A DNA stretch of 5,928 nucleotides from CAVQGF01 sp045807945 (GTDB lineage Bacteria; Acidobacteriota; Terriglobia; Terriglobales; Acidobacteriaceae), in assembly GCA_045807945.1 (NCBI GenBank), contig JBJMGI010000128.1, positions 1-5,928 on the forward strand, given 5' to 3'. Below are positions 1 through 5,928 of the stretch, one piece after another. Below the pieces are notes generated by a model. That model worked only from the letters and a program-made list of their open reading frames with translations, searched no databases and was not told where the DNA came from. The position numbers and the translations under genes are program-made. Within the stretch, counting starts at the first letter, position 1. Every line of letters starts with the position of its first letter.

Positions 1-882
1 CCGGCCGCCGCGGGGTTCGAAATCTACTCGCTCACGCCGCGCGGCGCGCCAAGCACACAGGATGAACGGCTCGCCCTGCGCTTCTTTAACATGCAGATCG
101 GCAGCCCCGCTGACGCGCCCAGTCTCGCGCTATCGATGGCGATCTATCATTCGGTCCTCGGCCACATCCCGGAACCGGATCGCGGAATTAAGCGCGCCCG
201 TTTTGCTGTTCTCCGGTTGACGCGGATTCCCGCCGTCCTCATGGAAGGTGGATTCCTTACCGAGCGTAGCGAAGGCCGGCTGATCGCGAACGATCAGTGG
301 CGCACGAAGTACGCTCAATCGCTTGCCACCGGAATCGAGAATTACAAATTCCTCGCCGAGAAACATCAGCGGCCGTTGCTTGTTGCCGATTATCGTCGCC
401 AACTCGGCGGCGAGCTGATCGCGCGCGACGCGACCGCGCCGGATGATTCCGCCGCATTGATCCCGGCGAGCAACACGCAGCATCAGGCGGAGATCGCGCA
501 GCCGGGCGAAGCTGCACCGCCCGGCGAAAATGCGCCGCCATCCGAACAGGAACCCGACAAGTCCGAAGCGGAAGGAGCTGCAGCGACGACGATGGTCAGC
601 GCCACGTTGACACCGCCAACGAACAACGCCGTTGTCGCAGCGCCTCCTGCTGAGATGGCGAACGGGACGGCGCCAGTGAACTCTGATGGTTCCGCCACGC
701 CGGAGGCAGCGATGCCTGACAATTCGCCTCCGCCCGACAACTCGCCCGCAATCACCGATCAAGTCGCATCGGCGCCTCCAGCTCCATCCCCTGCGCAGCG
801 CACCGCACCGCCGGTCCGTGCGCCGTCGCTCAGCCAGCGCATTCTCCGCTGGATGCCGATGCTTCCGTATCTTGAGCCGTAA
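1..882 (+). CDS. N-acetylmuramoyl-L-alanine amidase, 3' part (5' end outside window)
   Basis: The frame is open from base 1 to the TAA at 880-882 (293 residues visible), so the N-terminus lies upstream. The family (Amidase_3) is zinc-dependent and cleaves the bond between N-acetylmuramic acid and L-Ala in peptidoglycan, acting outside the cytoplasmic membrane. Visible family marks are GFEIYSLTPRGAPST near residues 5-19 and PAVLMEGGFLTE around residues 77-88, which carries the conserved catalytic Glu (E82 in this numbering). The last catalytic-domain helix ends near residue 120 (GIENYKFLAE). The zinc-binding residues and any signal peptide would be upstream and cannot be checked. From about residue 125 to the end is a Pro/Ala/Glu/Asn-rich low-complexity tail, ending in a short basic and hydrophobic segment (LSQRILRWMPMLPYLEP). 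Amidase assignment is firm; the tail's role is unknown, perhaps a flexible wall-spanning linker. Confidence 0.9.
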   Translation, partial: PAAAGFEIYSLTPRGAPSTQDERLALRFFNMQIGSPADAPSLALSMAIYHSVLGHIPEPDRGIKRARFAVLRLTRIPAVLMEGGFLTERSEGRLIANDQWRTKYAQSLATGIENYKFLAEKHQRPLLVADYRRQLGGELIARDATAPDDSAALIPASNTQHQAEIAQPGEAAPPGENAPPSEQEPDKSEAEGAAATTMVSATLTPPTNNAVVAAPPAEMANGTAPVNSDGSATPEAAMPDNSPPPDNSPAITDQVASAPPAPSPAQRTAPPVRAPSLSQRILRWMPMLPYLEP

Positions 883-907
883 TCGCGCGCTGCTACGATT
901 CGGTTGA

Positions 908-1165
908 GTGATACTCAGCGAAATCGTTCGCACGCGTTCGCATGCCGATTCGGTTGTGCCGTTGCGGATCTTCTTCGCCTTTTGGCTGATTGCAGCCCTC
1001 GGCGTCGCCTTCTACTTCCTTCGCCATCGCGAACGATTCTTTAGCGGCAAAGACGGTGATCGCACCACCGACAGCCCGGCTGCCGGCAACCTCCGAATGT
1101 GGATGGTCATCCTCATTCTTCTGCACGTTGCCGTGATCCTGACCTTGATGCTCATCGAAATTTGA
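908..1165 (+). CDS. Small two-helix membrane protein, unrecognised
   Basis: This 85-residue protein has two clear hydrophobic segments, about residues 19-38 (LRIFFAFWLIAALGVAFYFL) and 64-84 (MWMVILILLHVAVILTLMLI). They are joined by a short charged loop containing RHRERFFSGKDGDR. The positive loop suggests a helical hairpin in the inner membrane with the loop in the cytoplasm (inference). The start is GTG at 908, 25 bases after the amidase stop; a second in-frame GTG at 956 would give a 69-residue protein starting just before the first helix. Neither has a good Shine-Dalgarno sequence. The short gap suggests co-transcription with the amidase. No family is recognised. A membrane-compatible hydrophobic pattern in this frame only is the main reason to accept it over the antisense frame. 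Confidence 0.65.
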   Translation: MILSEIVRTRSHADSVVPLRIFFAFWLIAALGVAFYFLRHRERFFSGKDGDRTTDSPAAGNLRMWMVILILLHVAVILTLMLIEI

Positions 1166-1184
1166 ACCCACGCTGGTGCGCTTC

Positions 1185-1229
1185 ACTCGCGAAAACTTTC
1201 GAGTAGCGCTACGCGCAGGTCGCGTAACG
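1185..1229 (+). repeat. Two small adjacent inverted repeats downstream of the membrane-protein gene
   Basis: ACTCG at 1185-1189 pairs with CGAGT at 1200-1204, and TACGCG at 1210-1215 pairs with CGCGTA at 1221-1226 across the loop CAGGT; the second can extend by two more pairs past one mismatch. The second is followed by a modest AATTTCT stretch. Together they might reduce read-through into the next gene, but the T tract is too weak to call an intrinsic terminator. Confidence 0.3.
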
Positions 1230-1266
1230 AATTTCTAACAATTCGGCTTGCAACGATCGGACGCAT

Positions 1267-1503
1267 TTGGCGTTAAATCGCGGCGTGCCCGATCCCCCGA
1301 ACATTCGCGACCTCAAGGCGCGCATCACGGCCGATATCAAACGTCAGGGCTACAGCCTGATCAGTTACGACGAGCTGAAAGCCGCCTGGCCGGAAGCGTT
1401 CGCCACGGCAGCGCAATTAGCCGCCATCTCAATGATGGCCGACGAAGAAAACTGGATGTTCGAGTTCGTCACCTTCGGCGTGCTGTTCAAGCTCGCCGCG
1501 TAG
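1267..1503 (+). CDS. Small soluble protein, unrecognised
   Basis: This 78-residue frame has no signal peptide or membrane segment. It reads as a compact, mainly helical protein: a charged helix (IRDLKARITADIKRQ), then YSLISYDELKAAWPEAF, then a hydrophobic C-terminus ending EFVTFGVLFKLAA. The start shown is TTG at 1267, with a weak GGA about five bases upstream. GTG at 1285 is an equally plausible start and would give 72 residues beginning with a Pro/Asp-rich segment. It stands between the membrane-protein gene and an exported NTF2-like gene, with about 100 bases on each side, so it may have its own promoter. I do not recognise a family. Amino-acid composition looks like a real protein, while the overlapping +1 frame at 1248-1589 is Arg-rich and looks like a shadow. 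Confidence 0.55.
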   Translation: MALNRGVPDPPNIRDLKARITADIKRQGYSLISYDELKAAWPEAFATAAQLAAISMMADEENWMFEFVTFGVLFKLAA

Positions 1504-1620
1504 TCGCGGGTGACAATGTGGGAGCGGCCTCAGCGACGCGACGATCGGGCGACATCCACAAGTTCTTTATTCGGAATAGTCGGACTTGATTGCCACTCAC
1601 GGCCGTCCCTAACCTCGTTC

Positions 1621-2061
1621 ATGAAAAAGCACCTGACCGTTGCAGTCGCACTATTATTCGCCAGCTCGCTCGCAGCGTTCGCCGCGCCTGATACCGCAGC
1701 GCTCGAAGCGAACGAGAACGCTGCCTGGCAGGCGTTCAAAGATAAGAAGCCGGACGAGTTCAAGAAGATCGTCGATAAGGACATGATCAGCGTCTCCGCC
1801 GACGGCATTGCCGACATGAACAAGGAAATCGCGAGCATGCAAAGTTGGGATATGAAATCGTTCAAGATCAGCGGTTTCAAAGCGTTCTCAGACGAAAAGG
1901 ACGTCGCCGTTACGAGCTACACCGTCACCGTGGATGGAACCTACAACGGCCAGAACGCCTCCGGCACGTATAACGGCGGCTCAGTTTGGAAAATGGAAGA
2001 CGGGAAATGGCTCGCGATCTTCCACACCGATGTGAAGCAGGAAAGCGCCACCAACCCGTAG
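1621..2061 (+). CDS. Exported SnoaL/NTF2-like (DUF4440-type) protein
   Basis: The preferred start is ATG at 1621, not the longer in-frame option at 1510, because it gives a textbook signal peptide. That is MKKH, then the hydrophobic run LTVAVALLFASSLAAF, and a likely signal peptidase I cut near AFA|AP around residue 22. The mature protein of about 124 residues begins with a helix (ALEANENAAWQAFKDKKPDEFKKIV) and then DMISVSADGIADMNKEIASM. It ends with strands such as VAVTSYTVTVDGTYNGQ and SVWKMEDGKWLAIFHTDVKQ. This order and the closing W-x-x-x-DGKWLAIFHTD motif are typical of NTF2-fold DUF4440/SnoaL-like proteins, a cone-shaped alpha+beta fold used by many small enzymes and binding proteins. 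No catalytic residues can be named, so function is unknown. The site is probably periplasmic. No Shine-Dalgarno sequence is visible. Confidence 0.82.
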   Translation: MKKHLTVAVALLFASSLAAFAAPDTAALEANENAAWQAFKDKKPDEFKKIVDKDMISVSADGIADMNKEIASMQSWDMKSFKISGFKAFSDEKDVAVTSYTVTVDGTYNGQNASGTYNGGSVWKMEDGKWLAIFHTDVKQESATNP

Positions 2062-2083
2062 CGCAGGCGCATGGGTCTCTAAG

Positions 2084-2204
2084 GAACGCAGGAAAACAGG
2101 AGTTGTCAGAGAACCTGCTTTAGTCGGGTTCCGCTTTGTGCATTCCAGATTCGTCCCAATTCATCGGTGAATCCGGGGTGGTGGCCTCTGTTCTTCCTGC
2201 GTTC
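2084..2204 (+). repeat. Widely spaced inverted repeat in intergenic DNA
   Basis: GAACGCAGGAAAACAG (2084-2099) is matched by CTGTTCTTCCTGCGTTC (2188-2204), its reverse complement apart from one extra base. The purine-rich arm comes first and the pyrimidine-rich arm second, separated by 88 bases. Inside it is a shorter stem, GATTCGTC (2148-2155) with GGTGAATC (2166-2173), which includes two G/T wobbles. No T tract follows, so it does not look like a terminator for the NTF2-like gene. I see no gene in 2062-2269; these repeats and the candidate promoter are all it holds. The look is that of a dispersed non-coding repeat. Confidence 0.55.
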
Positions 2205-2239
2205 GCTTTCCTGAGATATCTCCGCCTCCGACTTCCCAC

Positions 2240-2268
2240 TTGTCACTCGTCGCCTGTCATTCTAGCGT
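2240..2268 (+). promoter_or_regulatory. Candidate sigma-70-type promoter for the riboswitch transcript
   Basis: TTGTCA at 2240-2245 is a good -35 box (five of six consensus bases). After a 17-base spacer, TAGCGT at 2263-2268 keeps the three most conserved -10 positions (T, A and final T) but is otherwise poor. Transcription would begin near 2275, right at the first bases of the TPP aptamer, which is the position expected for a riboswitch promoter. Support is positional and the -10 box is weak. Confidence 0.3.
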
Positions 2269-2269
2269 A

Positions 2270-2357
2270 GCCGCAGAAGCGGGGGCGCCATTGGCTGAGA
2301 CGTCGTAGACGAACCCCTTGAACCTGATGCGGGTAATGCCGCCGAAGGGAGCGAGGT
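2270..2357 (+). promoter_or_regulatory. TPP riboswitch (thi box)
   Basis: The conserved aptamer parts occur in order. They are GGGGGCGCC (2281-2289), the thi-box core GGCTGAGA (2293-2300), CCCTTGAACCTGAT (2315-2328), GGGTAAT (2331-2337) and the closing CCGAAGGGAGC (2342-2352). The variable arm between core and second half is short (2301-2312). This RNA binds thiamine pyrophosphate, and in bacteria it usually shuts off thiamine-synthesis genes when TPP is abundant. Here it lies about 140 bases ahead of thiC and is followed at once by an intrinsic terminator, so control by premature termination is the simplest reading. The outer P1 stem is hard to delimit and I did not resolve an antiterminator pairing. 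Confidence 0.95.
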
Positions 2358-2375
2358 AACGGACTGGGGTGTTTG

Positions 2376-2407
2376 GCCATGCGTGCTCGCGCATGGCTTT
2401 TTGTTTT
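2376..2407 (+). terminator. Intrinsic terminator forming the riboswitch expression platform
   Basis: GCCATGCG (2376-2383) pairs perfectly with CGCATGGC (2390-2397) across the six-base loop TGCTCG. The stem is followed directly by TTTTTGTTTT (2398-2407). It begins about 20 bases after the TPP aptamer and about 90 bases before the thiC start. Ligand-bound aptamer should favour this stem and stop transcription before thiC. Confidence 0.9.
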
Positions 2408-2414
2408 GGAAATG

Positions 2415-2486
2415 AATTCGGAAACCAGGAAACCAAGAACGGACCGACTGGAACCTTCTTCATCCTGGCTTCCTGGCTTCTGAATT
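2415..2486 (+). repeat. Long imperfect palindrome in the thiC leader
   Basis: Bases 2415-2438 pair with 2463-2486 at 20 Watson-Crick positions plus one G/T wobble, with three A/C mismatches spaced regularly (2424, 2432, 2436), leaving a 24-base loop. The left arm contains GGAAACCA twice in tandem (2420-2435) and the right arm CCTGGCTT twice in tandem (2464-2479). The element is bounded by GAATT on both sides (2414-2418, 2482-2486). It lies between the terminator and the thiC ATG, so every full-length thiC mRNA carries it 12 bases ahead of the start codon. It resembles a dispersed repeat; a role in RNA stability or translation is only possible. Confidence 0.75.
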
Positions 2487-2498
2487 AACTCTCCTCTT

Positions 2499-4795
<2,297 letters not shown>

Positions 4796-4796
<1 letters not shown>

Positions 4797-5353
4797 TGCC
4801 TAAACCGACGATCTACCTCATCGCCGGTTGCAACGGCGCAGGTAAGACGACCTTCGCTAAGGAATTCCTTCCACACGAAGTAAAGTGCCTGCGATTCTAC
4901 AACGCCGACGAGCTCGCGCGCGGCCTATCACCCTTCGATCCAGCCGCCGCGGCGATCAAAGCCGGCCGTCTACTACTCGCGGAAATCCGCCGGTCGATTA
5001 CCCGCAAAGAAACATTCGCGCTGGAGAGCACTCTTAGCGGAACCACCTATCGGCGTTTGCTCCAGCAGGCGAAGGCCAGCGGCTATCGCATCTACTTGCA
5101 CTATCTTTGGCTGCCGACTCCCGAGATCGCGATCGCACGTGTCCGCGAACGCGTGAAGAAGGGGGGCCACGATGTTCCAGCCTCCGATATCAGGCGCCGC
5201 TTCGCCCGCAGTCTGCGGCATCTCGTTTCCATTTACGCGCCGCTCGCGGATCGCTGGGCCGTCTGGAACAACGAGGGCAGCCCGGCGAAACTCGTTGCCG
5301 AATCGGAAAGTTGCACCACTGCCGAATTGCGAAGTAGGATTGAACAGTTGTGA
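4796..5353 (+). CDS. Zeta-toxin-like P-loop kinase (AAA_33 type)
   Basis: This 185-residue protein has a Walker A motif GCNGAGKT at residues 11-18 right after a hydrophobic first strand (TIYLIA), FYNADELARGLSPFDP at 34-49, and FALESTLSG at 74-82. It then has YLHYLWLPTPEIAIARV at 100-116 and the basic lid-like segment KKGGHDVPASDIRRRF at 121-136. This order is typical of zeta-toxin-like P-loop kinases. True zeta toxins phosphorylate UDP-N-acetylglucosamine and poison wall synthesis, but many chromosomal relatives have unknown substrates, so toxicity is not shown. The protein is short compared with plasmid zeta toxins and looks complete. ATG at 4796 shares its A with the thiC stop, so translation is probably coupled to thiC; the stop overlaps the next GTG. 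Being behind a TPP riboswitch is unusual for such a gene. Confidence 0.88.
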
Positions 5354-5517
5354 AAAACAAAGACACCGCGGATGACGAATTTCTCGGCGCCGCGCTTCGT
5401 GCATTCAGACGCGTCGCACGTCAGCTCCGCAGAGAAAACCGCAGGCTCGGGTTACCCTTGATTTCGGCAAAGAACGGCCGTGTCCGGCTGATTCGTCTGA
5501 ACGGCGCGCGCTCATGA
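5350..5517 (+). CDS. Small basic partner protein of the zeta-like kinase (possible antitoxin)
   Basis: This 55-residue frame starts at GTG 5350, inside the kinase stop (GTGA overlap), and ends at TGA 5515-5517. It opens with an acidic stretch (DTADDEF), continues as a strongly basic amphipathic helix (ALRAFRRVARQLRRENRRL), then GLPLISAKNGRVRLIRLNG. The form 'helix, then LG-[IL]-P-hydrophobic-x-x-x-NG-[KR]-V' is one I recall from small proteins encoded beside zeta-like P-loop kinases in several phyla. The 4-base overlap and the motif make it a convincing gene despite its size. An antitoxin or regulator role is inferred from position only; it does not resemble the classical epsilon antitoxin. 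Its own TGA overlaps an ATG at 5514 that opens the frame running into the thiC fragment. Confidence 0.75.
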   Translation: MKNKDTADDEFLGAALRAFRRVARQLRRENRRLGLPLISAKNGRVRLIRLNGARS

Positions 5518-5576
5518 ACCCTCGGCTAGCCGAGCCTGAGATTGTGTCTCTTTCCTTTCCCCAAGCGCGCTTTGAA

Positions 5577-5657
5577 TCGAGCCGCTGGGAAGCGAGCGAC
5601 ATAGACGGTCAGGTCCGCGAGGGTAGCGGGCGAAGGCTGTGGGAACAGACGAGTCAA
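5577..5657 (+). repeat. 81-bp element, copy B (in thiC fragment)
   Basis: The element occupies exactly 27 codons between GAA (5574-5576) and TTC (5658-5660), interrupting what is ARFE|FRWED in ThiC. It matches copy C at 74 of 81 positions. Three hairpins are possible: CGCT/AGCG with loop GGGA (5583-5594), GTCCGC/GCGGGC (5613-5618, 5626-5631), and CTGT/ACAG with loop GGGA (5637-5648). Encoded peptide: SSRWEASDIDGQVREGSGRR followed by LWEQTSQ. Confidence 0.9.
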
Positions 5658-5711
5658 TTCCGCTGGGAGGATCAATTCAACCTCTCGTTAGACCCGGAGA
5701 CTGCCCGCGAA

Positions 5712-5792
5712 TGGAGCCGCTGGGGAGCGAGCGACATGGACGGTCAGGCCCGCGCCGGTAGCGGGCGAAGTCTGTGGGAACAGACGAGTCAA
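5712..5792 (+). repeat. 81-bp element, copy C (in thiC fragment)
   Basis: The element occupies exactly 27 codons between GAA (5709-5711) and TTC (5793-5795), interrupting ThiC at TARE|FHDET, 54 bases after copy B. The hairpins of copy B are kept or improved. They are CGCT/AGCG with loop GGGG (5718-5729), GCCCGC/GCGGGC (5748-5753, 5761-5766) and a perfect GTCTGT/ACAGAC with loop GGGA (5770-5785). All seven differences from B leave the stems intact or strengthen them. Confidence 0.9.
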
Positions 5793-5928
5793 TTCCACGA
5801 CGAGACCTTGCCGCAGGAGGGAGCGAAGACCGCGCACTTCTGCTCGATGTGCGGTCCGCATTCTGCTCGATGAAGATCACTGAGGACGTCCGGCGCTATG
5901 CTGCCGACCAGGGGAAGAGTGAAAGTGA

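Larger units (their letters stand above)
5565..5928 (+). pseudogene. thiC: Displaced 3' fragment of a second thiC, with two insertions and a frameshift; continues past window
   Basis: The segment reads ARFE, [27-codon insert], FRWEDQFNLSLDPETARE, [27-codon insert], FHDETLPQEGAKTAHFCSMCGPH. This is ThiC from about residue 647 to 691 of the intact gene. The 41 residues of ThiC outside the inserts from FRWED on are identical to the upstream copy, yet 21 of 41 codons differ, all synonymously. One T is then missing at about 5861, giving TGA at 5871-5873 and losing the third cluster Cys. ThiC resumes in another frame as KITEDVRRYAADQGKSES to the window end. The first 640 or so residues are absent; the preceding DNA (5518-5564) is not thiC-like. 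The frame opens at ATG 5514, overlapping the small gene's stop, so a 119-residue hybrid might be translated. It cannot be an active ThiC. A contig join error is an alternative explanation. Confidence 0.85.

Noticed and set aside
130..933. Long minus-strand frame (267 codons) opposite the amidase
   Set aside because: Its product is Arg-rich with no recognisable domain, while the + frame has clear amidase motifs. It is a GC-rich antisense shadow.
1510..1620. N-terminal extension of the NTF2-like protein from ATG 1510
   Set aside because: The extension would bury a perfect signal peptide that begins at ATG 1621; the added residues look like untranslated leader.
4973..5404. Minus-strand frame opposite the zeta-like kinase
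   Set aside because: The kinase frame has a Walker A motif and conserved family order; the opposite frame has no recognisable content.
5577..5792. Two near-identical units as a CRISPR or simple tandem array
   Set aside because: Only two close copies exist, at 81 bp, with ThiC codons as the spacer. The boundaries match codon positions in ThiC, which fits insertion rather than an array.

Overview
The window is GC-rich bacterial chromosome. Gene content (an amidase-type cell-wall hydrolase, a TPP-riboswitch-controlled thiC, a zeta-toxin-like kinase with a tiny partner) and the many purine/pyrimidine-armed repeats suggest a soil Verrucomicrobiota (Chthoniobacterales-like) genome or metagenome contig. 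That placement is an impression from style and is not proven by the sequence. All recognised genes lie on the + strand.

Layout. 1-882: 3' part of an N-acetylmuramoyl-L-alanine amidase with a long Pro/Ala/Glu-rich tail. 908-1165: small two-helix membrane protein. 1267-1503: small unrecognised protein. 1621-2061: exported SnoaL/NTF2-like (DUF4440-type) protein. 2062-2269: intergenic, holding inverted repeats and a weak promoter candidate. 2270-2407: TPP riboswitch followed by an intrinsic terminator. 2415-2486: long imperfect palindrome. 2499-4796: thiC. 4796-5353: zeta-toxin-like P-loop kinase. 5350-5517: 55-residue partner protein. 5565-5928: displaced 3' fragment of a second thiC that runs off the window.

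The genes from thiC onward form a chain of overlapping stop/start codons (TAATG, GTGA, ATGA) behind one riboswitch, so thiamine status probably controls the kinase pair along with HMP-phosphate synthesis (inference).

The most unusual signal is a family of 81-bp elements, seen three times (4677-4757, 5577-5657, 5712-5792). Each is exactly 27 codons, each sits precisely between a Glu codon and a Phe codon of a ThiC reading frame (GAA|TTC), each keeps the frame open, and each can fold into three successive hairpins. One is in the intact thiC and two are 54 bp apart in the thiC fragment. The intact ThiC also carries two other in-frame inserts built of intergenic-style repeat DNA, which explains its length of 765 residues against about 630 in E. 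coli.
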